From Siderastrea radians (Eukaryota > Cnidaria > Anthozoa > Scleractinia > Rhizangiidae), in assembly GCA_964017195.1 (NCBI GenBank), contig OZ024891.1:7654994-7718993 (forward strand): a DNA stretch of 64,000 bases. Direction: 5' to 3'. Below the pieces are notes generated by a model, which was given only the letters and a program-made list of their open reading frames with translations, was not told the origin of the DNA and made no database searches. The translations under genes and the position numbers were made by a program. Positions 9,407 through 22,022 of the stretch are shown here, piece after piece. Positions within the stretch are counted from its first letter, which is position 1. The number at the start of each line of letters is the position of its first letter.

Positions 9407-12400
9407 TTATTTTAAACTTGGTCTTGCTTTCTGTTCCTCGAAGAAGGAGACATTGATGTAGGTTCTCTGTTAAAGAATGAAAAAGCGGTAAAAAGGCAGC
9501 GTTAGAAAATTAAGATAAATATCTTCATCACTAGGAAAAAGCAATAGAAGGACATAAACACGGTTTTAGTGATAGAAGTTTTTACGGATAAAAGCTATTC
9601 GCAGGCGACTTTGTCCAACGTGGGGTTCAACAAGAGGCATGCTTCTTCAGGTCTACCTAAAGTAGACAAGCTTACCTCCTTTTGATTAAGTATTTCCTGT
9701 AGTGTTACATGAAGTTCCTCAAAGGACGGACGATCATCGGGAGAACTCTGCCAGCAGCGTAACATGACTTCATAACTGAAATGAAGAAGTATTACCAGTT
9801 AAAATCGTAACCTCGTAGCTAAATGTCATTTTATGATGACACTGTGGCTGAAAGATGACAAAAAGGTGAACTGAACACTGGGAATTTTAGAGTTCTCCAG
9901 TTACGAACATCTGAGAAGTTTGCGTTGTTTTGTTTTCAGACTGTTAACATGGCAAAATTGTGTCCTTCTTTCTTGAAAGTATTCGTGTCACAGTATTGCG
10001 CTAGATTCGTGTGACTTTACGGGTACAGTGAATTATTTTCTCGTTTCCTTGTAGGGGATCGAGAGACTGGGATGTTAGAGGGTGTCACATTTGGTGTATC
10101 ATGGCCAGAAATCCCAGACATGACACCCGCGGAACGGCAGCGGCTATCTCGTATTTCCGAACAAACATGGCAATTATGTTCATAAAGAAATGTATGAGGT
10201 GAAAACTAATATTTGAGCTTATGATAACTTCTAGTGTACCTGTATAAGTTTCCAAGTTGGAATCGACCAGGTGAAAACATCTTCAACCCCACTATATAAA
10301 ATGCATACCTTCACCAGTTCGGTAACACAGTCCATTTTAAGCGTGTTTTTAGCCGTTCTCGCCCTCTTTTTGCCCATCTATTTTCTGTGGGAAATTTTTG
10401 AAGCAGCAGTCCTCCACTGCAGCTGGGCAAGTTTCTGTTCAAGTGGTCGATTTTTTTCAAGTTCATTCCTTAAAGTTGGCATCGTGTCGCACATACACAG
10501 CGATTTTCAGGGAGATTTAAAACGATTAACAGCGTCCACTTTGACGATGAAAACACGGCTATATGAATATACAAAAGGAGAACCATTCCAGCGTGACCTG
10601 CCGAAGTGCGCGAGTGGAAACTCGATTTTACACAAAGAAAAATTAGGCTTTTTGCAGCATCTCCTTCACTTACCCGCCATGTGTGGTACCAAAATAAAGC
10701 TTAGAAACCAGGCTTTAAATCCCCGCTTAGAACTGGGGCTAGTGGTTAAACAGTCAGGCTGGTCAGCGCTCTAAAGTTTGCATATTTTACCCCTCGCGCA
10801 AGTTGGCGGCAATTTTAGTTAGAGAATCGAGTTACGGATGCACACAAAACGGCAAATTTGTTTTCATAATAAGCTTAAACACGAAATATTCACAGCGAAA
10901 TGATATTGTCTATAAAACGCAAGGTCTGAGTAAGATTAATTAAATCAGCCTTTTCATTATAAAAAGTCAAATGCAAATATTCAGAAAATCTTACATATTG
11001 TTTCTTTCGCCACTGTATGATTCTTTTAGCGCCGCTTTTCTTTCGCCGCTGTATGATTCTTTTAACGTCGAATAGTTTCTCCCTTTTATATTTCTTGCGG
11101 GTGGTGTCGAACAAAACGACAGGCGAAAGAGAATTCAGTTGTAAATAGTCGACCCGGGTGCCTGCACGCCTATTACCGCCATGTTGGTTTTTCTGCTATT
11201 TTGGAGGCTCAAATGTCCGGGATTTCTGGCCATGTTTCGATGAGCACTCTCCTCAGTTCAACTTGTCAGTCAACGCAAAACAACGCAACAGTTTGATTTA
11301 CTATACTTACAGCTCTTCAGAACAATGCGCTGGTTTTTCTAGTCGCACACCATCCTGCAACATTTTATGAAGCTCGACCACGCCCTTCACACCCCTGTAA
11401 GGCAGCTCCCCTAAAAAGCACAAGCATGAATGAATCAGTGAAACGATTAACACACATTTCTGTGTAATGGATAAGCGCGGGTGTTGATATGACGCACAGT
11501 TCTTCCCTTTCACTGTTGGTCGACGATAAAGTCGATCACGCCTTTTGCTGTACTGTAGTTTCCTTATAAGTCACACGGTCGCATGAGTGAATGAATTATG
11601 CGATAAGTTGGTAGAATTTTCTGATTAACAGATGAAAGCTAGTTCTCGTATTTGTGAAAGGGTTGGGGAGAAGGCCGGGGTGGATTGAGGGGGTCGTTGC
11701 AGTGCCTTATCCACTACATTGACATGCGGACAGATTACCTAAAATTATCACTTCAGTTTCGGAGCTAAAATAAGTCTCTGAAAACTACCTTGAACGGACA
11801 AGAGTTATGAAGCTATGGAGGAAACTAAGCTCGCAAGATTGACTTCTCTATTCGTTCGCATACCGAGCGGAAATGTTAGGGTATTGCTGGTTTTCACGTG
11901 ACGTCATACAATTCTAAAATCATAGATGGCAAGGTCTTCAGATTTTATATCCCCACCAGGTTGAAGATAACTTAAAAATATATGTTTTCACAAGTTTTCA
12001 GCTCGGTAGCGTCTTTCGTTTTGAAAATACAGAATATTAAATTTCTGGCTTTTCACCCGACGTGGCACCAACACAGCGTCCGTGACAACGCTTTCTCTTG
12101 TTCAAAAAAGGACTCTCCTTGTGATGTTTAGCAGTTTGGACAGTTAAAGCATTAGTTCACGAGAGAAAAATAATCGCTGGAAGAACAGAACTAAATTCCA
12201 GATGTTTTCATTGATTTCCGGCGGCCATGTTTGTGCCCCTCCGAGGGACACCAACATGGCGTTTCCATACTGAGCTCTACAAATTTCAGTCGAACATTTC
12301 GGCAAATAACTCAACAACCGAATACCATACAGATCTGAGACTTGGTGAAGTTGTTTAGTTGTGTATCCTTTATAACATTACAAATTCTTGGCTTCTTTCA

Positions 12401-15400
12401 TCGACTGATTTTGATTTTAATATTTTATGGCGTGACAGTGAAAACCAAGAATAAGATGACTTTGGAGTTGGTATGGTTTGTATGCCAAGGGCACACACAT
12501 CATCTTGACCAAACATGCTGGTCTCATTTTACTATGGTTGATATGTATTATTCTTAAACTCACCAAGGGTAACTATCTCCCACAGGACAACTCCAAATGA
12601 CCACCTGGTGAGATTAACAAAGCGTAAGTACCAGTGATGGAGGTGTTTGGAATGGTTTAGAGGCCCAGAATGAAAGTTGGCCAACCGACAAAAATGCGAA
12701 ACAGTGGATATCCCATTGTGATTCACTCTGTGTCCGTCAGTTGGCCCTGTTCTTCCGAAATACAAGAAAGAAATTAACCGGAATGGCACCTCAGTGAAGC
12801 GGAATGATTCCATCCCGTTCCATTTCTGTTCCTGCCAGTATATTGCGATGTCCCTCCATTTCATTTCAGTTCAGGAGAGAGGTTTGGCTGGGAATTTTCG
12901 GCAGGGGAGTGCTGATCAGAGGGCAAAGGCCATAACTAATTTTAGACCTAGCCTCAAAAAAAGTCATTCTTAGAATTTTTGTTTCTATCACGCCAAAACG
13001 GCAAAAATACACTGCCCTTTACAGAGAGGGTAACACCTATCTAAGAAGTATTATTAAGCCACTTACACATCTCCTTTGATTGTACTGACTCCTCTCAAGG
13101 CTTCCATTGACATCCATAGCCACGGAATGCGTCCCTTGAGGAAAAACGATGAGATCGTTAAACATTGTTTTGCAAGTACACCCAGCAAAGTGACGTTTTA
13201 GAGGTTTAGCTGATACTGACGATTAGATTAGCTGATTCTCCTTGCTATCTCGGAGTCGCAAGGGAAACGGAAAATTGTTCGAGATAGCGACAGCGAAGTC
13301 AATTTGGTTTGTCAAGATTATGGTGCTATTTTGGAAGAGTGTTCGCGATAGCAGGGGTCCACTGTAGGTTACTTTCCAAAGTCCTGTCTATAAATAAGCC
13401 TCCATCCTATTCCAAATCCCACTTAAGAGGGGGTGCTTCTGATGAAATAAGACATTAACCAATCGACACAAAGCCTGGGTAGAAAAACTGCAAAAATTAG
13501 GACTGTTCTTTTTTGAAAGCAAGAAAGAACTCAACTTTTAACAGAGCTATTAATTTATTTACCTCTGTGACCTTAATGTATTGCCCATCAGTCGATATGT
13601 TGCGTGCCATTCCAAAATCTGCCACTTTCGCTCCCAGGCCATTTCCGACCAATACATTTCTGGATGCCAGGTCGCGATGAATACACTGTGCGTAAGAAGG
13701 AAAAGGAAGGCTGAATATACCTGAATTGGCCGAGCAAGTAGCCCAAGTCATATTGTTTCTTGAGCATCTCATTATTTACAAGATCCTCTTATTTATTGCT
13801 AAGGGTAAGTAGTAATCTTCAGTGGATGTTCTCCTTGAAACCGTTCTGAAAAATTCGGGCAATCTTTTTGTCCAGAGGTTGGCTAATAAAACTACCTAGT
13901 GCGCACGTGTAGAGCAATTGCTCTGCTTACCTGTTTACTTTCCAAATGTCTCATACCACAGGCAACGTCTGAAGCAATGCTTAACAGTTCTCTCTCGGTC
14001 AGCTTTGACCATATGTTAGTGTAAGCTGCATCGCCACTCTGAGTCTGAACATGACTGTCCCGAAGTATTTTATCAAGACTCCCGCCGGAAACAAACTCAA
14101 TGACGATGCAGAGCGGTTCTGGACAAAATGAAAAATGTTCTATAAGGTCCATGTAAGAAGTACATGTCAAATATAAAATAAGAATCAGTTAAAAAAAACC
14201 CCTGAAATTTCGTCATACACTCCAGAAAATAAACCCTGTCTAACAAAAACCTGCCAAGAAAAACTTGATTGTTCATGAGCAAGCTTTGCTACTTAAAATG
14301 TTTCCTTGTCATGTTTCTTAGTTCAACAACTGTGTTGCCAATTTTTACAAGAAGGAGGCTTGTCAAGGAAATACCTGATAAACTTTGTCGTACACACGAG
14401 GCGTGAATATTAACTCTTGAAATGACAACTTTTCAAAGGAAACTTGATCGCGTACGCCTTAGTCTTACCTTCAAATCTACAAGCTCCGACTAAGCTAACG
14501 ATATTGGGATGGCGGCCGACATGGATAAGTGTTTCCAACTCTCGTATGAGTGCCAGACGCTCTTGCTGGTCTGCGTTGTCTGTTAACGAAAAGGAGGCGA
14601 CATAAAATAAGAATTAAGAATGCTTCAAAGTCTAGTACAGACAACTAATTCCCCTAAGAGACCGGGCTGATACGCTGCGTGTTGTCGTGTTGGAAATTAC
14701 ACTGTGTGTGATTTCCACTGTGCATGATAGTTTCGGCCGACATTTTTGCTGTTACTCGATGGACACGGTTAGTGCTCGATTGGGATAGTCGACTGAGATA
14801 GAACTGGTCAAATATTGATATTTATGTCGACCGGTACAGGAAGACCCTCTCTTGACTTCAGCTATTACTGTTAACCACCAGAATCTATATGACTTAGAGA
14901 TTGATGTTTAAGGCATGTTTTAAAATTTGGTGGGCCCTTACTCTCCACTAAGCTCTCCTACGCATTTTGCTGGATCCTCGGAATGCTTCGTGTAAATTTT
15001 AGGATAATTGGGAATTTTGAGCTCTATTTTTAGCATTATCTGTGAATTTCAATTTTTAATTGATTGCAATTTCGGTATCGGTACTTCCGATCGGAAGTCC
15101 AACACGCCCACCACTATACACCGCTCGTGCCTTCTCATCAATCAGAAGGCTTCCATTCAATCAGCAAGTACAAACCTTTGAGTCTTTTCACCGCCACTGG
15201 TAGTTCATTTCCATCTGTTCGTAAGTACACCCCTTTATTCACAATACCAAACTCTCCTCCGCCTAGCTTCTCTTCAGTTACAACGAGCCTTTCTCGAGGA
15301 ATTTCCCAGTTTCTGTCTACTGTGGCCATTCCTTGTAGGTACCATTTGTTATCGCTGACTTCTTGTCCGTCCGTTGTGGAAAGTGTGCCATCCAGACTGG

Positions 15401-18400
15401 AATTCGTACTGCCACTGGATTGGCTATTTCGCAGCTGATTTATAGTATCCAATCGCGTGCCATTTTTAATTTGGAGCTGGATGAATTCTTGTTGTGCTTT
15501 GATCATCTGTTTTTTAAGAACAATGAAATTAGTCTTATGACAAAAATAAGTTTTAAAAGAATCAAGTATCAGTTAGCTTAAAAATTATCCTTAGTGTCTT
15601 TAAAATGCGACTAGCAAACAACATTATATACACAGTTATTTGCAAATGCCCATTTTCTGGCAATTATATTCTTCCTTTCATCTTGCCATTTTTGTCATAT
15701 CAAAATTCAGGTTAAGGAGTCCGTGTTTTTTTTTTCATCGGTAGTGCCGATGTCTTAAGTGACAAGGAGCATTTTAGTACTTCCGCACTCTTTTTACCCC
15801 ATTTTGTCATAACGCCATGGATAACGTTTCGTAAGGGTTCGCCCCGCCGACCCTACAAACCACTAATTCAAATATCGCGCCTCAATAATGAATTCGCTAC
15901 CACTCGCTTTTATTCTTATAAAAGGTTCAACTAAGTTAGCCTTGGATAGATCATTTCAACCTGACAGTAGGGAAGTGTACCTCCACATTGAGCTGATAGT
16001 TAGCTCTCTTTCGCTGCTTCTGCTTGAAAACGATCAGAATTATAAGAAGAACAAGAATGGCGATCCCAATGCTAACAGAAGACCAAAGGACTTTCGACAA
16101 GCTGTCTGAGGTATCGGAATTACCTGCAGAACAGGAAGATGAATAGCATTTTGACGCGCTCTGATTGCTTATATTAGCTACAACACTAAACACTTAAATC
16201 TTAAAGATCTCTATAGTCAGAAGTGCTAGGAAATTTTCATTCCAATAACAACTTAGACAAATAACTTCCCCTCGTTTCGTTAGAGATATGTCGAACATCG
16301 CATCGATATTGTTCTGCAACGGTGCAATATATTGAAAAAGGTGACTAGGGGTATTATGAGACATTTCTAAATTCACATAGAGCGATACGATAATACGAAC
16401 AAGTGATGTAATCCTTATGTAGCTTTTCCAGTCTATTTTGTCACCAATTAATCAGTCATGAAATACGGTTTGACGCACGTCATCATTCAAATAACAACCG
16501 TTCATTTAGCATTTACAGGTACTTGAATATAGTGCAAGTGTTCTTAGCTGGTCATTCTTGAGCTCAGGTGTGTTGATATTTAACCTACCTTCAACTTGAG
16601 AATTTGTAGAATTTGTAGGCCACTCTGCGATCGTTATTGTCGCTTCTTTGGAGAACGATTTTCCCACCGAGTTTCGTGCCACGCATCGATACTTTGGTGC
16701 CTGTGTTCTTATTTCGTGGAATACAAGGGCGAGCGATGAAACACTGCCATTTTGGACCACTGTTTCATTTGAGACTGTCGAGTTGTTTTCCAACCAACTT
16801 ATCCGCGGACGTGGGAATCCATCTACGGCACATATCAGGGTTGCCATGGCAACGCCTTTGGTAAGGTAGAGAGTAGTGCTTTGGGGATGCATAGTAAAGA
16901 TTGGTTTCCATAGTACTGAAAACATGAAAAGACGATGTTTGTAGTCTAAATTGTCAGGGAACAACCGACGTGTCCACCGCGTAGTTTGCTCACAATAAGA
17001 CAGAAAGTTAATAATTTTCTAAAATATTAAAAACAAAGCCGTACCACATGGCATATCTTATATTGTGACCCTGGTATCGGAAGAGAAATGAATGATTTTA
17101 AGAAGATGATGGTTACAGGGCCGCCGGGTTTCCTCTTATTCTATTTCTGATCTCGTTTCATGCATTCAGTCTACCAAATGTGAGGTAAGTCAATATGACT
17201 TTTCCTCCTTTATTACAGGGACATTGACTAAGACAAGGTTTTTTTGAACCAAATCAAGCACTATTTCACCACCTACAAAAACAAAAAAAGCGATCTTGGA
17301 AGTCGATTATATTCCTTTTGGTCACCTTCTGCAAGCACAGCCTTTCTAAACGACTCAACCAGAATTAGTGCCTAAAAAATGGGGTCACTCCTCCGATCGA
17401 TCCGGTCCTATCCGAAGCAATTTAGGGAATTTTTTTATTAAACCACTGCTATTTTAGCAACAGTAATAAAAAACAACATCACTGACTTTTCGTCGACTTC
17501 AGCAGTAGTTTCGAAAATTTTCCTAGTGTGTTTCTTTGTGTTGAATAAGTCAACAGTTCAGTTGATTCAGTTCGGTGAACTTGTCAGTATACCCCAAAGT
17601 CTGAAAATCAGAATATGCATTAAAATAAATCTTTGCCATTAAGATAGGAGAACTTTTTTTGAAGCTTCAACATTCTACCCTCCTTCAATAGGATTATTGT
17701 TAAGGATGCAAAAACATATATTTTTATGATTCCTAGTGCAACTGAAAGCTTTTACGTACATTATACTACATCTAACAACACTGTACATCTCTATACCACT
17801 TGCTTCATTACCTTACCTGACAAAGTCGCAGTAGAGGACCTCTTCCGACCCGTCGGGTTCTTTGCCTCGCACCAGTACTCTCCTTGGTCACCTAGGCTGA
17901 CGGATCCAAAAGTTAACATCGAATGACCCTTGAATCCTCTTACGGACGAACGTAGTAGGCGGCGGCCATCCTTAAACCACGTGATAACTGGGAGGGGAAT
18001 CCCTGACGCTTGGCAGGTCAGATTGGCTCTACTTTCGGTACGAATCTTCAGCTGTTTTGGTGGATGGGTATTGAATCGCAGTGGTAATAATTCTGTAATA
18101 AAATAGTAAATTAGAAAACTCTAGGCAGTGTGAATTAAGAACATTTCATGATATATTTATCAGCGAGAAGTAGGAAGTAGTAAGATTGTTATTTCAAGTA
18201 GTGGAAGTGTTTGATTACCGTAATAGTCCAGGGCTTTCATTGGTTGCCAAGTGATTTTTTCCGGTATGCTTAAGTGGTCGTCATGTTCGTTGAATGAGAA
18301 GAAGGAAAAAACAAAACAAAAACAAAAGAAAACAAAAAAATATATATGACCACCCAGCATAGTATAGAAGAACTAACGAGCAGACTCTGCGAGCACAGAT

Positions 18401-21400
18401 AAATCTGTGATTTGTATTGGTGATTTGTATCATAATTTTTTAACTTCCTTGAGAGATCGAGTTAGTGGCAGCCTATTGTACGTAAATAAAGCTTAAATCG
18501 TAATTAAGGAATAAGGGGGTGTATAGGAACTTACCTCTGAATTCCAAGCTCCATGTACCCTCTGTACAGGTCATCTGATTGTGTGCCCAGCAGGTGTAAT
18601 TACCAGAATCCTTCTGTGTGGCAGTTTGGATCGAAAACGTACACACTTTACTGTCCTCGCTATCCACGCGATCGTCACCACCTCCACAGTCTTTTAAAAT
18701 AGCTATTTCATCGTTGAAGTAGTATTGTATCCAGTATGGTTGGCCATAGTAATGATTTCCAAAATTTGCTTTTGACGCGTTGCTGGTACAAATGATTGTT
18801 ACGTTGTAGCCAATTGGAAGGACGTGTTCATCCGGGAATTCAAGAGTGTTTATCTCTAAAGTAGGTGCAGTCGGAACTGCGAATAATAAGAAAGACAAAA
18901 ATCACCACTGGTCAGCATGGTCAGGCTATTGTGACAGTTCTCATCACGTGGCTGTCGGCAGACTGATGATGAATGAATGGGTGAATGGATTAATATTAAA
19001 TGGATGAATGAATGGTGGATGGATGGATGGATAGATGGTTGGAAGGATGAAAGTAAGCATTAAGCTGGGTGGGTGCTGGCTGGCTGGGTTAAATGGTTGT
19101 AGTCATTCGATCCTGCTTTGAATAACCAGGCCCTAGCTGATTTCATGAATGGCGGATGCGTTACTGGAAGGGAGATAGATTGTGGAAATTACCGACCCAA
19201 AGAGGTTTGTAAGGCAAGGAGGGAAGATTCTTTCTAACTGAAGGCTGCAGAATCTTATTTAAAAAAAAAAAAAAAAAAAAAAACGTCAAGTCCATATCGT
19301 GAAATTTTTGCCGATGTACTTGCTGATTGTACTTGAGAAATTTTAACTTTCAGAGCTCCCGTTCAGATCCCGGTTCGATTCGCATGCAGGTTCACTTATG
19401 TTATAATTATTAAATAAGGGTTAGCTGTATCTAAAGCTTTATAATGGTCTTTTCAGAAAAATTCTGCAACATGATAAATGCTGATAAAAGCTTAAGGAAG
19501 AAGGAAGCTGAAAATTGAGCACACCCAGTCGGATCCTCCATTTACTTATATTAAGAAGAACACTGAATAATATACAACTGTAATTAAAAGCTAAGCGTTA
19601 GCTCTGTTTAAAGCTGTACAGTCTTTTAAAAACTCGACAAAAAATTGATTAATGTTAAGAAAGAGAAAGATTCCATGATTGATAGAGAGTAGAGCGCTGA
19701 TCATGAGTGGAAATGTAAGTGAACGCACTGATACAAACAGGAAGGAAAACCGTCATTGGATAAACACAGAAACGTAATGAAACGATCCTCAAAAAGATCA
19801 TCATAAGGACCCTTGAAGATCTTGAGGGGGATCCTTAAGAATCTTCACCTATAATCCTCAAAGATCTTCAAGGACCATTGCACAATCTTTCAAAGACTGA
19901 GGTTCCTGCAATGACCCTTGAGGCTCCTGCAACGATCATTAGGAACCTGCAACGATCCTTGAGGTACCTGCAGAGATCCCTAAGTCCTTGCAAAGATCAT
20001 CAAGTACTCTTGTGCAGGATGCTGAGTAGGATCCTACCAAACTTGATAAGGATTTTTGCAATTTAAGATTATGGTTAGATTTCTACCAGGGGATGACACT
20101 GGAATGAAACGCAACAGAATGGAACGGTGTCAATCACGTTCATTCCGGCACACATTCCATGTTTATTCCAGTCATGATCCGGTTCATTCCGATGTTTGGT
20201 AACGCCACTTTGGAATTCTCTTTCTCAGCTCCTTTGCTTGTGAAAGACTGTTAATCGTGGAAATAACCAACACAGTCCACTGGGACGTTATCGTCATTCT
20301 TATAAACACACTTGCCCCCCTTCTTGCATTCTTCTACATTAACTGTTCCAACTCAGACTCCACCAGCAAAGTCATTCGCGCGACATTTACATTCCAGAAG
20401 CTCGTACGCTCTAATACTGTATTTTCCTGGTTTGTTTGGAACCTTGACTTTTGTTGTTACACAGTATGGTTTGCAGTCAAGATCAGCACCCACGTTAATT
20501 TGGGCAGCACAAGTACTTGAACCATCCATGGCGTGAAAATATACTTTACGTACACACCCGGCAGGGCAGTAGAGGTTCTGTCTGCAGTACTTGTGACACC
20601 CTGCTACCAAGATTGTGGCTCCCGGAGGGGCAGTGAAGATACGCTGTCCTGCAATCCAGAAGAGTGGATTTCCAACACGGATTGTTCCAACCAGCACTCC
20701 TTTTGCGTTGTTAGGTATCGTACCACATCTATATGTTAGCAAACTGTGTGCCGATATACTGTAAAATCCATATTTCATGGGAACTGTGGCTTTAACTGCG
20801 AAATTATACTTCCAACAGTTCCTAAGATTGCTAGGATCTTTGCCACCAGAGCACTTGGCCAGTTAACCAAATTTTAAATACATCACGCGTATGCAACGCG
20901 GACAGTAGGTTGGATTGCAGAACCCGTAAGCGCCCTTTAGTGTTATTTCTGCTCCTGGGAATTCGTAGACGTTTTTTGTGTGTAATGTGAAATATTCACC
21001 TGGACGAAGCGTCTCGGAGACAGCATTGCTTATCCACAGCGCCAGTAGAACGAAGAGAGGCATCTTTGTGCCGTTTATTTTTGTTGAAACCTTTATCAGA
21101 CCTAACAAATCGTCTCTTTTAACGAAAATAATACTTATAAATAAAAATCTAGGAATGTTGGATAAAAAGATAATTACAAATAAACCTTTTTTATGTCATT
21201 AAAGATGTGTTTATTGTTTATCGTGGTGTAAGGTAGGCAAGATGAACGTTTATTCGTTTGTCTCACTACGGAATCGCTTTGAGTTGTTGATCGCGACCAA
21301 CAACTCAAACTCTTTAAAAAACGCGTTCAAACTCGTTCTCAACTCGTTCATCTAGCCAATAATTTATTACTTTTATCGTGTAAATAACACTGACGACATG

Positions 21401-21740
21401 ATCCAATGGGCTTTTAATGCTAATACTATAAAGCTAGAAAACTAATTACAAAAAGCTAAAAACTACAGCATAGAAGAACGAGATAATATTTCCGACACAA
21501 CATATTTTTTAAAATTGGTTCCCCCGCCGAGAATACTCCAGTTTTTTTTAATATGCCGGTGATTTACAATGCTTTTAGTCGCGATCCGTCTAATTGTGAG
21601 CATCAGTTTTCTCTAAGGCTTCCAGGTTCTGGTTCAAGTTATTATACTATATACGTACCTTTATGCTGCGATTTAACTGATACACAGGGATCACTTGTTG
21701 CGTCGTGGAAGATAAGAACTAAACCGATAATCAACAGCAT
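9407..21740 (-). CDS. Ig-domain receptor tyrosine kinase, copy 1 (14 exons)
   Basis: A single-pass membrane receptor kinase. My exons, 5' to 3': 21740-21659, 18876-18535, 18092-17817, 16915-16589, 16123-15981, 15506-15176, 14579-14469, 14118-13931, 13685-13563, 13134-13067, 12604-12564, 11410-11311, 9775-9676, 9466-9407. All have GT-AG borders and matching phases, and the total is 2292 nt with no internal stop (763 aa). Layout: signal peptide 1-16, three Ig-like exons (28-342) with paired Cys such as YTCWAHN and YWCEAKN, transmembrane helix about 354-375, glycine loop LGGGEFG (471-477), VAVK (K497), alpha-C E514, HRDLASRN (D605), DFG (D623), activation-loop Y636, tail site YINV (747-750). The P+1 loop reads WLWMSME. 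The link from the first exon to the Ig exons is the least certain part. It is an FGFR/VEGFR/Tie-like RTK; I cannot name the subfamily. Confidence 0.87.
10100..11234. mobile_element. 1.1-kb terminal-inverted-repeat element in RTK copy 1 intron
   Basis: Both ends carry a 22-bp inverted repeat starting CATGGCCAGAAATCCC, with one mismatch. Modules 2 (about 28101) and 3 (about 46610) run straight through this point without it, so it is a clean insertion private to copy 1. A 167-codon open frame at 10271-10774 (+) resembles no family I know, and the minus strand has a short charged stretch. It looks like a non-autonomous derivative. A target duplication is not clear. Confidence 0.75.
11881..12448. 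mobile_element. MITE-like insertion in RTK copy 1 intron
   Basis: The sequence is missing from the same intron of modules 2 (about 28752) and 3 (about 47250), where GTTAGGGTATAAGATG is continuous. The ends are imperfect inverted repeats around TGGTTTTCAC: GGTTTTCACGTGACGTCATA on the left, and its partner TATGGCGTGACAGTGAAAACC on the right. There is no coding capacity. Confidence 0.7.
18960..19062. repeat. Degenerate (TGAA/TGGA)n microsatellite, module 1
   Basis: GAATGAATGGGTGAATGG and GGATGGATGGATAGATGG runs. The homologous tract in module 2 (36040-36225) is longer. Confidence 0.8.
19790..20045. repeat. Tandem GATC-centred repeats, module 1
   Basis: A run of imperfect units about 20-25 bp long built on GATC plus CTTGA/CCTGCAA, for example CTCCTGCAACGATC. 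The counterpart in module 2 is at 37130-37425. It lies just 3' of the cysteine-rich gene. Function is unknown. Confidence 0.7.
20251..21063 (-). pseudogene. Secreted cysteine-rich two-repeat protein, copy 1 (broken)
   Basis: A single-exon gene of 271 codons including the stop. It begins with a signal peptide ([17 protein letters not shown]). Two tandem repeats of about 100 residues follow, each with a CPxC- or CPAGC-like cluster plus R-x-x-Y, then a V-K-V/T-x-x-P..YGFYSI / PGKYSI segment. No known family is recognised. It lies on the same strand inside intron 1 of RTK copy 1, and a stop ends it before any splice site. Two nonsense codons break it: TAA in place of AAA after YLKFG (about 20866-20868), and TGA in place of CGA after NDFAGGV. 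Module 2 reads K and R at these sites. The near-perfect remaining frame implies recent loss. Confidence 0.7.
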
Positions 21741-22022
21741 AATACAGTATGTTCTGCAACTTGTGTTACGCACCTAAAATAAAATAAATGAAGGAATGAA
21801 GTATTTATGGATATCAGTACAAAACAAAGAAAAATTTCCCCATCTGTTAATGACCACCGGGTTGCACCCAATTAATTTTTTAAATTCCTTTTTTTAAAGT
21901 TAAACGATCGTGTTATGTTATGCACATGATGCATTTGATTTGTTTATTCACCGTCTTGGGATACAATACGAACTCCAGACTGAATGCTTTGGCGTTACTA
22001 TATGATTCGATTGCCTTTCTAA

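Noticed and set aside
10271..10774. 167-codon frame as a host gene
   Set aside because: It lies wholly inside an inverted-repeat element absent from the two other modules, and no domain is recognised.
12532..12864. Open frame of about 110 codons running into the kinase [10 protein letters not shown] segment, seen also at 28853-29164 and 47327-47665
   Set aside because: The in-frame kinase part is a 41-nt exon with a good acceptor (CTCACCAG). The rest is repeat-like intron that happens to be open in all three recent copies.
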